NCBI GenBank assembly: GCA_033439265.1
Contig: JAVTVX010000002.1
Coordinates: 15,217,674-15,281,673 of the forward strand
From: Dillenia suffruticosa
Taxonomy: Eukaryota; Streptophyta; Magnoliopsida; Dilleniales; Dilleniaceae
Reading direction: 5' to 3'
Length of the DNA: 64,000 nt
The position numbers and the translations under genes were made by a program. Below the pieces are notes generated by a model. The model searched no databases, was not told the DNA's origin, and saw only the letters and a program-made list of their open reading frames with translations. The number at the start of each line of letters is the position of its first letter. The first letter of the stretch is position 1. Of this stretch, positions 23,796 through 34,260 are shown piece by piece.

Positions 23796-25114
23796 ATGAA
23801 GTTGCCCAACTTCTCTAATAAACCCCAAATTCGCCATAACCCTTCAACCCCAGTTCCTAAAACCCCAAGTATTCTTCATTTTTTTAATCACTTGATTCAT
23901 TAACATTTTCAGTCTAGTATTGCTTATTCTTTGGTTGCTGTTAATGTGTGAATCGTCAAATTGATTACCTACTTTGTAATGAGTTTAGTTGAATGATGTG
24001 TTCAATTGTCCTATGTTGTATGCAATATATTTATTATTGTGCTTAGTACTTGTTATTCCTTTTATTAATTACTGGAATTGGTATACTGTGACTTGTTTAG
24101 TACGGTGGGCGTGCTTGTTAATAACTAGATTATCATTTTTAATCAATGGGTTGTCATGTCACAAGATTTATTACAGTGGTCGCATTGATTCTTTATAAAA
24201 TTTATTTGGAATGTCTTAGACCAATAAATTTCTCTGATAATTTTGCAAATTTGGACTTCCCTTGGAAATTGATGCGTGAGATCATTCATGAGTAGGGCAT
24301 CAGGTATCTCCTTGTAAGCATTGGTTGATTTAATCGAGATTAAGTGAAATTTAGTTAATTAAGATGTACTTCTGCTTATCTATTGTTGGGAAACGCCAGA
24401 ACTTGGTTGTGACCTAAGGCAAAATGCTGTCTAAGGTAGGACAGTGTTGTTGTTTATCCAAAAATTATCTGTGGGGAATTGGTGGGGGTGAACTGATCAT
24501 TTTGTTGTGGCCAATACTATTTTGAGATCTTCTCTGGCTATTCATGCTATGTGCTGTGCCATGACCTTTTGAGGTTGTTGACCACTTGAGTTAATACTAA
24601 ATGTGAATTTGAGGAAATTGCCTGTCTTGAAAAATTGTAGTATTGATATCATTGTGTGAATCCTGGTTGGAATGTTCTTGTTACAAAAGAAAGGTACATA
24701 GTTTCACAAACATTGTTCTGCTGATCCTGCAATAGTATGTTATATTGATCAGAATTAAGGTTTTCAGTTTTTCTTAATTGTGAGCCCCGTCTTAAAATGG
24801 ATGTGGTAGATTTGAAGTTCTAAAATTTGATGTCATATGTCAGGTGCAATACCTATGCTAGGCCAAGCCATGAGTGCAACAAGAGGTGCAGCTGATGCTT
24901 TTTCTGGTGTCAGCAGACATGTAAATAATTCAGTAAGTTGAATCCTGGCTCTTACTGCATTTCTTTCTTTCTTTGTTTTTTTTTTTTTTTTTGGTTACAC
25001 GAGATTTGAACCCCGGATCACAGAGTTGGGGGAGGGGAGTTGTGACCACTAGGCTGTCCCCTTGGGGACTCTTACTGCCTCCTCTCTCTCTCTCTCTTGT
25101 TTATTTGTGGTCCT

Positions 25115-25153
<39 letters not shown>

Positions 25154-28119
25154 AGCTGAGGAAGATAGGAGCTAAGAATGTGGAAGCTGGTGTTGGAGTT
25201 GGTAGGTATTGTTTTTCTGCGATGGAAAATATCTGATGATTAAATTTAATGAATGATGCTGAATTCTTTATACACAATCCTGTGTAGTATCTACTAGTGC
25301 TAGAATCTGTACCGTCTTCTAGCCTTTGAAATTTGTCTTATCTTGGAGTTTTTCTGGTATAGTGGATATGCAGCATTATCGACCGAATTGCTTTAGATTC
25401 CACAGTTCAACATTTAACTACTTTCGCCCGATTGGTAGATTGTAGTTGTTTCATCTTTATGCATTCTGCTCGACAGTGTTGGACTAATTTATATTATGAA
25501 TGAATTATAGTTACTTTATGTCTTGCATTCTTGTCATTACCATGTTCTTTGGAAGTGACTTGCAATGATATCGGAGGAGCTTCCTCATTTAGGTTTGTTT
25601 TAAGAGATCTTGTGGAGTGAACTTCCAATGCTTGGCTTGGTTCAAGGAAAGTTCCTTGGACAAAATCTGCTACCTAGAAAAGTGGTCTGTTTTTCACTTT
25701 AACTAAATATAGGCCCAGAATAGGATTAGCCTCCACATAATTTCTTCTGAAGATTTTATATTTCCTTTTCTCCTTGTCATTTTGAATGCCAAGAATAACA
25801 GGTTTCTTATGGTCTCTGTGCTAGAGGAAGCTAATGTGTGACAAAATAAGAAGCAAATTAAATTTTTATTTGGCCTTCTTTGGTGTTTGAGAGATTTTAT
25901 CCATTTTGGACAAGATGATACTTGCTTATTTTCTTGCATCTAAAATAAAGTAGTCTGTTTTGGGTGTGTGAAGTTAGTTAGCTCTATGTTGTAGTATTGA
26001 ATTTATTTTTTGAATAGCAGAAGAAAATAAGGAATTTATTTTGCAGTTGGCAGGGGTTCAGTTAGAAATAGCAGATTTGGATAATAACATTCCTGTCATT
26101 AGATTTGGATTGCATTGCTGTCCTTATCTTGTTGTTTCACACTGTGATTGATTAAAACACATCAAGTCTTTTCAATCTTTGTCTTTGGATCTGTAACCTC
26201 CAATGTATTTCCCCCATGTAGCTAAGACTTCTCTCTCGTGTGCATGCTCTGGATGTTCGAAACATGAAATTAAGGAACATAGCTGTAACTAAGAGCTGAA
26301 AGCAAGGAAGAAGAAAACAGATAAGGTTTTCTCTTGATGAAGTTTAGAGTGTTAAGGGACCATGTGGCACAGCTGTAGTCTGTTTTGATGCATTGGTCTT
26401 GAACCCTTTTCATTCACAAATAGTTCGGTACACTTTCAAGCTAAGAGTTAATATTGACGTGGCAGGATTTGCTGTGAAGCCTGGAGTCATGCATCAGATT
26501 CAATCTAGTTTCATGGTATGTCCTCGCTGCTTGTGTTTTATGGACTTCCCTGATATCCACGCCACCAAACTAATCAGTAATTTTACAGCAAACAATGATA
26601 AAAGTGATGACGAAGTTTGGGATGGTTCCCGGTCTGAACATTGGTCAAGGTATGCTTCCATCCTCCATGAAAAGGGGTATTGGCATGATGAATGAACCCT
26701 CCATCCAAAACCCTATCAGAAGTATCATGCAGTTAACCACAAAGGCAACAGATTACACCTCCCAAAGCTTGCCTGATGAAGAAAACTTGAGTAAAGATCT
26801 CAAAGGAACTTCACTAGGCACATCTTTTAGTCGGTCAGAGAAGGTTCTCTGCTCCCTTTTGCAGGATCAAATTTTTAAAGAAAATGACACTGAACTGGAT
26901 AAAAAGGTAAGAACGGTTATCTCTTTGCATCATTATTGGTTGAGAATATTAGTAATGGAATACTTTCACTGGACCCCCTCCTTTATGGATGGAAAATATT
27001 CTGCTAGGAAATAAATATTGCATCTTGCTATAGAAGCTTAGAATCATTAAGCAAATTCTTTTATTGTCACTTCAAAATTATTGTTAAGAATCTGAGGAAT
27101 GAAAGGACAAACATAAGCCTTTTAGCGTCATCGCAAAGTCAGGCAGGTGATTTTTGAACTCTGATTTGAAGGCAAAAAGTTGTTGTACTAATTTGTTCCA
27201 TTGCCAGATAATAATTCTTTTTTTTTTCCTTTTTTCCTTTTTTAGTTCTGAAAATCCCGATGGTATGATGCATTTGATGCCTTAGATGGAATTGATATGG
27301 GATGATCTTAACTCTTGGAACTTTATAATTACATTTCTTGAAAAAACAGCTAAAGATGATTTCTCAAATCTAACTCATTTCTGGGTGCCTTAATGCTTGT
27401 TGCATTGGGGTGGAATCCAACAATATTGTAAAACATTATCTTAAAATTAATTCTTCGCAATTTTTTCATCAATTCCAACTAATGTCTTTTTGTGTTCCTT
27501 TTGTAGGTTGAGCACTTGCAATCCGAAAATAGCATGCTTCATATGGTAATAAGGATTTTTTGACTGACTAACGTCGTCTTTGGTGATCAATTTATTGCTT
27601 ATGAAATCCCAATTCTAGAATTCTGCTTCCACCTGTGTAAATGTATGCTTATAAAAAGTGAAGCGAGATTGACACATTTCCTATTTCCTACTTTAAAAAA
27701 AAAAAAGATACATTTCCTATTTCCCATTGAAAAAAAGGGGAGAAATTGTCAACCAACCCTGCAGCTGCTAAGCATGATTGACTGCAACCAGGTGCTGATT
27801 TCAGCATTTATTTCGAACCTTTTGCTGGTTGAAGCTATTTCTGAGTCATGACAAATTAGCCTGAGCCTCTCCACAAATGAGACATTGACTCGAATTCACT
27901 TCTTCTTGTGTTCTGAATATGTGAATTCTGTGTATTCAGGTATTAAAGCACCAACAAATGATTGAAGAACTTATGGACGAGAATAAGAAGCTTAGACAGA
28001 TTTTGCTAGATGATCTTAACATTCCACCTAGCAAACTTGAATCCAGCATCTCAAATAGAAAAAGTTCTCCATGCAATGATTGTTTTGAATGCCGCAGACG
28101 GCTAAGAAGAAATAGCTGA
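23796..28119 (+). CDS. plant protein of unknown function with C-terminal coiled coil
   Basis: Seven exons: 23796-23868, 24844-24932, 25156-25201, 26466-26515, 26589-26906, 27507-27545 and 27940-28119. They total 795 nt, 264 residues, and every junction is GT-AG with the frame preserved, which is strong evidence for a real gene. Residues 25-70 are Ala/Gly-rich (G-Q-A-M-S-A-T-R-G-A-A-D-A-F-S-G-V). The middle is Met-rich (M-I-K-V-M-T-K-F-G-M-V-P-G-L). Residues 193-225 form a probable coiled coil (V-E-H-L-Q-S-E-N, M-I-E-E-L-M-D-E-N-K-K-L). The C terminus has C-x-x-C-F-E-C followed by R-R-R-L-R-R. I do not recognise a characterised family. There is no signal peptide or clear membrane segment. Intron 2 contains a SINE (24948-25078), and its 3' end is a long CT tract serving as the polypyrimidine stretch. 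Confidence 0.8.
24948..25078 (-). mobile_element. SINE-like element, family A, in an intron, with 10-bp target duplication
   Basis: CTCTTACTGC flanks it at 24949-24958 and 25069-25078. On the minus strand the insert reads box A-like ACAGCCTAGTGGTCACAA, box B-like GGGGTTCAAATCTCG, GTAACC and a terminal A run (T run on the plus strand at 24976-24993). It is about 110 bp and in antisense orientation inside intron 2 of the 23796 gene. It is the better-preserved relative of the copy at 10890-10996. Confidence 0.8.
27671..27724 (+). mobile_element. ultra-short retroposition scar (poly(A) plus about 6 bp) with target duplication
   Basis: GAYACATTTCCTATTTCC (one mismatch) occurs at 27671-27688 and 27707-27724. 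Between them is only TACTTT followed by 12 A. A target duplication around an almost bare poly(A) is what remains when LINE-driven reverse transcription stops a few bases into the copied RNA. It lies in the last intron of the 23796 gene. Confidence 0.6.
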
Positions 28120-29383
28120 AGGTCATATTATAGTTAGACAAGACCCAGTTAATAGTTGAACACCCTTGCTGATGTCTCTGTTAACCAAATTTGGGCCTTT
28201 TGAATTCGTTTGAAAATCCTACATTGCTTTGGTGATAGTGATCAGCCATCAGACAGTACTCCAAGAATGCAGTGAAATTGGTTTTAACACAAACATATTC
28301 ATCAGATTTGAGTGATCTTGGATTTGAATAAACAAAGAGCAGCCAAAGTGATACACAGGGTAATTTTTAAGTTTTTATCAAGTTTTGGCCTTTTTGCTTA
28401 GAATGCATAAATTTATGCATTCATTGGTTATTGGAGTAGAGCTTACGTTCAAATCAAGATATATTCCTACTTTATTGATGTATTTCTCCTCTGAAATTGT
28501 TTCTTTTGTTATTGTAACTTTTCCCTTTTTGGAGGGTTTTTTTTTTTGGGGGGGGGGGGGGTAAATATTGTTGTACTTCTTCAACCGAGTGTAGTTTTTT
28601 TGGTTTTGTCCCTTTATTACACCCTATATTTTCTTCCCAAACTATCACAGTTTTGAGAGTTGTAATGACTAAATGTAGTTTTATTTGCTCAATATGCCTA
28701 TCCGTGACCTCTGAATATGCCTCTTTCTCTACTCTGTAGTTTAGGCTCCATGCAAAACTCTACGTGGGGCAAGTGTCTCTGCCCTCCTCACAATGAAAAG
28801 ATGAAGGTCCCAATTATGTTATTAGTGTCCGTAGGTTAACATGCAAGAGTTCCAATTTCCTTCATTAGGGTTGGAAAAGGTGAATTTACCGGAAGAAAAC
28901 TACCCTGATCATATAACTGGGCTTGTGATTGTTCAAGATGCTGGTTTTATCCCACTTTCTTTTTTTTTTTTTTTTTTTGGTAGCAATTTTCACTTTGCAT
29001 TGCATTTGTTCATTCTGAAAGGGATTATTTTATCCAATTTGTTGTTTTTAATACTGAAAGCCAAAAGTTATAATTAAACATACTGTACACCAAACAAGAA
29101 GCATAATTTTATTATGACAATCTTAAATCTATTCCTCACAAAATTTTCCTGTATAGACATTCTAGATCTTTGGTGGATCATAAAAAAATTGGACTCATGT
29201 CATTGTTGTTGCAATGCAGCATGTAAACTTGTGGGCTCTCACTTATCTAGGGAGCACAAAAGTGCAGCTTCTTGACATGGTGTCTCTCAGATGGGCCTTT
29301 TATTCCATAGCTATATATATATGTATATTTTACTTACATGTATTAAATGTATTGTTGGATGAGGAGAGAATGCATACTTAGCC
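28120..29383. other. intergenic region between convergent genes
   Basis: 3' flanks of the 23796 gene and of the minus-strand 29384 gene. It contains a G run (28548-28561) and a T run (28961-28978). No coding sequence is supported. Confidence 0.5.
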
Positions 29384-29827
29384 CTACATGGTCAAGTGTC
29401 GCAGGGTCTTGTTCTTGAGATGAGGCCTTGGCTTGATCTTGATCAAGTGGCTTAGAAGCTTCACATAATGCCCCATCATTCCTTTGAATTTGGTTCCATC
29501 ACAAGATGCCTCTTCTTGCTGTCTCTTTGTGATGGCTAGTTGAAGCTGTCTTTCTTCCTCCGAAAAATGTTGTCCTAGTTTTTTGCCACCTCCAACCCCT
29601 GATATTTTGATCAATTGCTTCAAGCTCCTCTTGTTGCTGTTGCTTCCATTAATTCTTTGATCACTGTTTTTCACCATCACTTCTTCGACATTGTTGGTTG
29701 AGTCTGTTTCTTCTTTCTCTGTTGGAGTAACAGTGGCATCTTGTATATGCCTCAACTGAGGCTTTCTTGTCCTTTTTGACATGGCAATGTTGTAATGAGG
29801 TTTGTTCACATTGCTCTCACCTTCCAT
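29384..29827 (-). CDS. small basic protein of unknown function
   Basis: A 147-residue single-exon frame. The N terminus is polar. A Lys/Arg-rich patch M-S-K-R-T-R-K-P lies near 15-25, an acidic Ser/Thr/Glu-rich linker spans 35-60, and the C-terminal half is denser: R-S-L-K-Q-L-I-K-I-S-G, then H-F-S-E-E-E-R-Q-L-Q-L-A-I-T-K-R-Q-Q-E-E-A-S, then K-G-M-M-G-H-Y-V-K-L-L-S-H-L-I-K. The composition and predicted helices look like a genuine protein, possibly nuclear, but I do not recognise the family. There is no signal peptide or membrane segment. The start is the first in-frame ATG. Confidence 0.6.
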   Translation of the reverse strand: MEGESNVNKPHYNIAMSKRTRKPQLRHIQDATVTPTEKEETDSTNNVEEVMVKNSDQRINGSNSNKRSLKQLIKISGVGGGKKLGQHFSEEERQLQLAITKRQQEEASCDGTKFKGMMGHYVKLLSHLIKIKPRPHLKNKTLRHLTM

Positions 29828-30267
29828 TCCTCTACGTGCAACGTTGGTTTTCCCTCTTTGAGGTTTGTGGAGGATTCTCTGAACTTAAGACAGCAGAGAA
29901 AATAGAGGAAACATCAGTGGTTTGCTTTGGGGAGAATGCAGTGTAAATTTGTGAACACCCTTCTAAAGATTAAATGGTAAAGTGTCTGTTTCTTGATCAG
30001 TCCACTGCAACTGAAATACCTAACCTTTTTTTTTCTGGATTTACTGTTTGCTGGTGGTTGATGTTCATGACCATTGCATAAAGAGATGGCACGTTGCAAA
30101 GTCATTAAGAACTGTCGTACACTTTGATAAAGGATTTGCGTATCCTAGGCATTTTGATACGGTGCCATCTCAACACCCATCATAAACCATGTCTCAATCT
30201 GTCCATCCATACATGGGGCTTGCGTTGATTTTGAGTTTTGTTGGGTTCCGTGAATGTGCCTCTACTC

Positions 30268-30273
<6 letters not shown>

Positions 30274-30317
<44 letters not shown>

Positions 30318-30332
30318 AGAGAGAGAGAGAGA
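30274..30332. repeat. compound (TG)n-(GA)n microsatellite
   Basis: About 20 TG units (30274-30313) followed by GA units (30318-30332), directly visible. Confidence 0.95.
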
Positions 30333-30628
30333 TGAGTTGCATAGATAATTGATCAAATTACACAATGGTTCCACACAAGATGCTTGTCTGTTAACCCTTC
30401 TATATAAGAATATACTTGAATCTTATCAATTGAATGATCAAAATTCTCAATCTCTCATAAATGAGTAATGTTATCTGGGTAAAACAAATGTACCACGGCA
30501 TGCGTTGGTCATTACTTCAGTTTTTTAATTTTCGCTGTTAACTTTTTCTGTGTATTTTGCTCTTTAGAAATCTAATTAAATGGATTTAAAACAGGGAAGA
30601 TCAACCTGAAAGTTGACACTCCCAAATC

Positions 30629-30675
30629 AATAAAACCTTCTGGATTCCAACCAAAAAAATAAAACCTTCTGGATT
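30629..30675 (+). mobile_element. ultra-short retroposition scar with perfect 18-bp duplication
   Basis: AATAAAACCTTCTGGATT occurs at 30629-30646 and 30658-30675. The inserted material is just CCAACC plus five to seven A. This is the shortest of the scars in the window. Confidence 0.65.
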
Positions 30676-30890
30676 TGCTTTCCCTAGAATGCCTTTAATC
30701 TAAGGGAAAAGAAGGGAAGAGCGACCAGTGATTCTTATTGCTCTTTTAAAAAGAATTCAATGCCCCTCTTCCTTGTGTCTTTAAAATTACACCTCTTTAG
30801 TTTCACATGAGATTCTGTTGGATACTGGGCAATACCCTCCAATTATTGAAATATCCAATCTAAGCATAGGTTTGGATTCTTCTTATTCAC

Positions 30891-30945
30891 AAACAAAGAG
30901 TTGGTGGACTATTACCAAAAAAAAAAAAACAAAGAGTTGGTGGAC
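30891..30945 (+). mobile_element. ultra-short retroposition scar with perfect 19-bp duplication
   Basis: AAACAAAGAGTTGGTGGAC occurs at 30891-30909 and 30927-30945. The insert is TATTACC followed by an A run. TATTACC-A(n) resembles the GTAACC-A(n) end of the family A SINEs. Confidence 0.7.
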
Positions 30946-31260
30946 ACTGGATGTTGGTGAATCGTGCAAGCTTTAGATTCGCATTTGGTTCTCTCTCTCT
31001 CTCTCTCTCTCTCTAAAATATTATCCGGAAAGAAGAGAATGATCAGGGCATATGTCTTGGCAAGTATGTGACTCAATCCAATGACACTCATGTTCTCTCT
31101 GTACTGCACATCTAAGAATAATGTGATATTACAGGAACCCTCTCTCTCTCTCTCTCTCTCTCTCTCACATATGGGAAGGCTAGGATTTGAGGCGATGTGC
31201 ACATCACCTTCACACTTAACCCCCTTTGTCTGAATATTGGCCCACACACCACCGGCCATC

Positions 31261-31314
31261 CTCACTCCTTATGATTTTTTTTTTTTTTTTGGGTGAAATC
31301 TCACTCCTTATGAT
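31261..31314 (-). mobile_element. ultra-short retroposition scar, minus orientation, 15-bp duplication
   Basis: CTCACTCCTTATGAT occurs at 31261-31275 and 31300-31314. On the minus strand the insert reads ATTTCACCC followed by about 15 A. It has the same architecture as the scars at 30629 and 30891, in the opposite orientation. Confidence 0.68.
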
Positions 31315-31865
31315 GCCACCACTAGAAAACGAGACCCATTCCCTTCAAACCCCCCCCCCCCCCAAAAGTCCTTTCCTACACGCTCATAAAGTTCAAAGGA
31401 CACTTCTATACACCATTCCCTAAAGATCACTCCTCTCCTTTTTTTTTTCCTCTCTACATTGTTCGATGAATCTTACCACTCACAACCTAGCAACCCAACC
31501 TTTTTTTTCTCACCCCCACCATCACTATTTTGGACATATTCATCACTCCTCCCCATCTACCACTTCATTCTACCCAACTACCTTTTCTTAGAAAATCAAA
31601 GCCTTTTATAGGGTTAAAAGTGTCTTTTTCAATTTTTTCTTTAATTAAATATACTAGACTTTGCATTATTGGATGGGCCCCAGGCAATTTGGTATAGTAC
31701 CAAACAATATTGCAAAAGAATGTTGATTTGATTTTTTTTAAGTTGCAATCGTAATGCTCAGGCTGTGCCTTTTTTTTTTACCCTTGCCTTGCCAACGGTG
31801 AAGGGACTAGAATTGAACACCAGATGATAAAAATTTGAAATTATTTATTTATTATTATTTTTTTA

Positions 31866-31990
31866 TACTATGACTTAGACACTGTCCAATATCTGAGATT
31901 TTCACTCCGATTAATCTGGACTGACCGTTGCAGTGATTTCTTTCGGAAGACGGATCTCCCAATGAGAAATGATTCATACATATGAGAGCC
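31866..31990 (-). mobile_element. SINE fragment, family C
   Basis: CCAATATCTGAGATTTTCACTC, GATTAATCTGGACTGA and TTTCTTTCGGAAGACGG align in order with the reverse complement of the element at 62261-62543 (CCGATATCTGAAATTTCG, GACTAATCCGGACTGA, TTTCTTTCGGAGGACGG). The plus-strand T run at about 31859-31864 would be its poly(A) side. Boundaries are approximate and no target duplication was found. Confidence 0.6.
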
Positions 31991-32344
31991 CGATACTCTT
32001 ATGCAATAATTTTATATGGTTGTTGGTGCTAAAATAAGCTTTAGCAAATCAAATTACAAATAAAATGGGGAAATTTTGCAAATGAGACACCACACAAACA
32101 ACTACAAGTCTTTTATTCAGCTAAAAGTTAAGACGCCACAAACCTGAATCTCCATAACATCCTCATATAATCTTCCCTCACAAATCACATGTGGAGAGCT
32201 CCAAAAATCAAACCCAAGAAAAGAATGAACAAGAAAACAAAACAAAAGAAAAGGGAAAAGAGAGAATGTGGGGGAGGAGTTGAAAAATAAAAAGGAATAC
32301 CCAAATAGTTATTTTAAGTTGCTCTACATCAATGTGAAATGCAA

Positions 32345-32857
32345 CTAAAAAAATGAACATGGTATTTTGCAAAATAAGAGCGCAACTCCTCCGAGTAATG
32401 TTAGCGATCCCATGCTACTTCCATGCACCAAAGCGCCGCCACCGTTCGGCGTTGATGTCGGCGGCGAGGGCATGGACGACGGCGGCATGTGAATGGGTGC
32501 AGGCGGTGAGCTTGTTCGGCTGGGACTCGCAGCTGGCGCAGGGGTTGAACTCACTGATGGGCCTGGGCTTAGTGTTGGTGGGCTTGTGGCAGGGGAAAAG
32601 GCTGGTGGTGACGTGGCAGGTGATTCTGTTGGTGTGGATGCAGGTGGCGTGGAGGGGGTCGTGGCTGGTGAGGTGGCTGGTGGGGTGCCGGTGGTGGTGG
32701 GTGGTGAGGCGGCTGGTGGGATGGCGGTAGTGGTGGGTGGTGAGGAGGCAGGTGGGGTGGCGGTGGTGGTGGGGGATGATGCGGGAGATTGTGCAATGGT
32801 GGTTCCTACTAGTGCCAATGACATGCATAAAATGATCATGGCACTTTTAAGAGCCAT
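32345..32857 (-). CDS. classical arabinogalactan protein (AGP), GPI-anchored type
   Basis: 170 residues, single exon. Residues 1-22 are a signal peptide ([18 protein letters not shown]) cut before Q-S-P-A. Residues 23-140 are almost entirely Pro, Ala, Ser and Thr, with repeated A-S-P-P-T-T-T and T-P-P-A-S; these are prolyl-hydroxylation and type II arabinogalactan addition sites. A Gly-rich linker near 138-150 precedes a hydrophobic tail ([13 protein letters not shown]), as expected for GPI-anchor addition. AGPs sit at the plasma membrane-cell wall interface. The tail ends in C-K-I-P-C-S-F-F, slightly longer and less regular than usual, so the last few codons may differ from relatives. The sense-strand leader contains long CA and CT microsatellites. 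Confidence 0.9.
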   Translation of the reverse strand: MALKSAMIILCMSLALVGTTIAQSPASSPTTTATPPASSPPTTTAIPPAASPPTTTGTPPATSPATTPSTPPASTPTESPATSPPAFSPATSPPTLSPGPSVSSTPAPAASPSRTSSPPAPIHMPPSSMPSPPTSTPNGGGALVHGSSMGSLTLLGGVALLFCKIPCSFF

Positions 32858-32901
32858 GACTCTTAACAGGAAGCGGAGAGAGTGTTATGAGAACCCGAAT
32901 A

Positions 32902-33034
<133 letters not shown>

Positions 33035-33165
33035 TGTGTGATTGTGAAGGAGGAATGTAGAGGTCCAGTTGCGATATAAAGGTGCAATAAGTGGGAAATA
33101 TAGAGAATCATTTGTTATTTTAGTGACCACTAGGTGTACACTTAAATGATGCAAGTCAAAGATGA

Positions 33166-33179
33166 TTGACACGTGTCAA
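33166..33179. promoter_or_regulatory. perfect 14-bp palindrome with G-box, upstream of the AGP gene
   Basis: TTGACACGTGTCAA is self-complementary over all 14 bases. It has a CACGTG core and a TTGAC half-site at each end. It lies about 310 bp upstream of the AGP start codon. A bZIP/bHLH (core) or WRKY-type (TTGAC) site is plausible from the motif alone. Confidence 0.5.
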
Positions 33180-33754
33180 CGTGGGCAACTGGAAATGGTT
33201 CATCAAGCATTTTGCACAGACTTATGATTTTCAATTGTAGTCGGTTTGGTTTGCCGTGTCAAGGCAAAACATATGTTCGGATTGTTGGTCGGAGATAGTG
33301 TCAGGTATTGATGGAATCAAAAGGTTCCAACGAAATACAAATTGAACTGCAGAGATTTAATTTCATCAAGAGGTCAATACAAGTCAAATCAATAAAAATA
33401 GAAAGGTATATAAAGATTTATCTGCAAACCAAGAGTGGATTAAATTGGGCAAGGGATCATCTGACACAACAATTAAAATTTCTTAAATCAATGGTACTCC
33501 TCGGATCAAATTAGACAAGTCTATAACTTAAATCAATTTTTAGGGTTTGGATTGTTCTTAATCTTGCAATAAAATTCATACTTTCAGTTTCTTAACCTAG
33601 TTGTCTTCACATTTGTTCATAATTCATGTACCAATACCTCTTTGGAATATTAATCCTTTTATCATTCTAATCATATGAGAAAAGTGAAAATTATTGAGTT
33701 AAGTAGTTGATTGGCCTCTTTATTACCGGACGCCTTCCGTATCTATACACACAT

Positions 33755-34221
33755 GGTTCTGTGTATCTATACTCAGGATATGGTAGTGCCGGTGATATTC
33801 GAAGGGATAAGAACTGCTTTCCTTGTTTTACAACTAATTGGGGATCGTTAACAATGACTTTTTTGAATTACATTCTGTTTATGAGAGTTTTCGAATCTTG
33901 CTAGATCATCGATTTTCGTCGGTGATCTTAGAGTTAGATTCCACAATAGTGGTTAAGACTTTGAAATCTCATAGTTTGAGTTCTCATCCTAATTCTCACT
34001 TATTGAATGAGTGTCGGAATTTAATTCATAAGCTCCCAATTTAGAAAGTTCAATATGTCCCCCACGAAGGAAATTTGTGTGCCGATGCAAGTTGGGTCAT
34101 AAGGTCACTGCTAGGGTTTACTTATTCCATTCGCCTCCCAGTGAGATTCCGTGTCTTTGGAAGAGAGATTTGAGGGGCATTACCTCCTTGAGAGGTTGAT
34201 TTTGTTTTTTATTTCCTTTCA

Positions 34222-34259
<38 letters not shown>
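33755..34259 (+). mobile_element. 5'-truncated LINE: degraded RNase H domain plus poly(A) tail
   Basis: The plus strand reads G-D-I-R-R-D, then V-I-L-E-L-D-S-T-I-V-V-K-T-L, H-P-N-S-H-L-L-N-E-C-R-N-L-I and K-V-Q-Y-V-P-H-E-G-N-L-C-A-D-A. These match the order of the plant LINE/RVT_3 RNase H-like domain (E-x-D-S, H-x-x-S-x-L-L-x-D-C-R, R-E-x-N-x-x-A-D-x-L-A). Stops and frameshifts interrupt it (for example the TAG at 34042-34044). About 90 bp after the domain a run of 37 A (34223-34259) forms the 3' tail. No target duplication was identified. The protein is not functional. Confidence 0.7.

Positions 34260-34260
<1 letters not shown>

Larger units (their letters stand above)
29828..32344. other. 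intergenic region with microsatellites and retroposition scars
   Basis: No gene is supported. It contains the (TG)n/(GA)n tract, three ultra-short retroposition scars at 30629, 30891 and 31261, CT tracts at 30993-31012 and 31141-31166, a C run (31351-31364) and a SINE fragment near 31866-31990. Confidence 0.5.

Noticed and set aside
33308-33514. 68-codon plus-strand frame upstream of the LINE fragment
   Set aside because: Lys/Ile-rich, with no recognisable domain and no continuity with the RNase H remnant.
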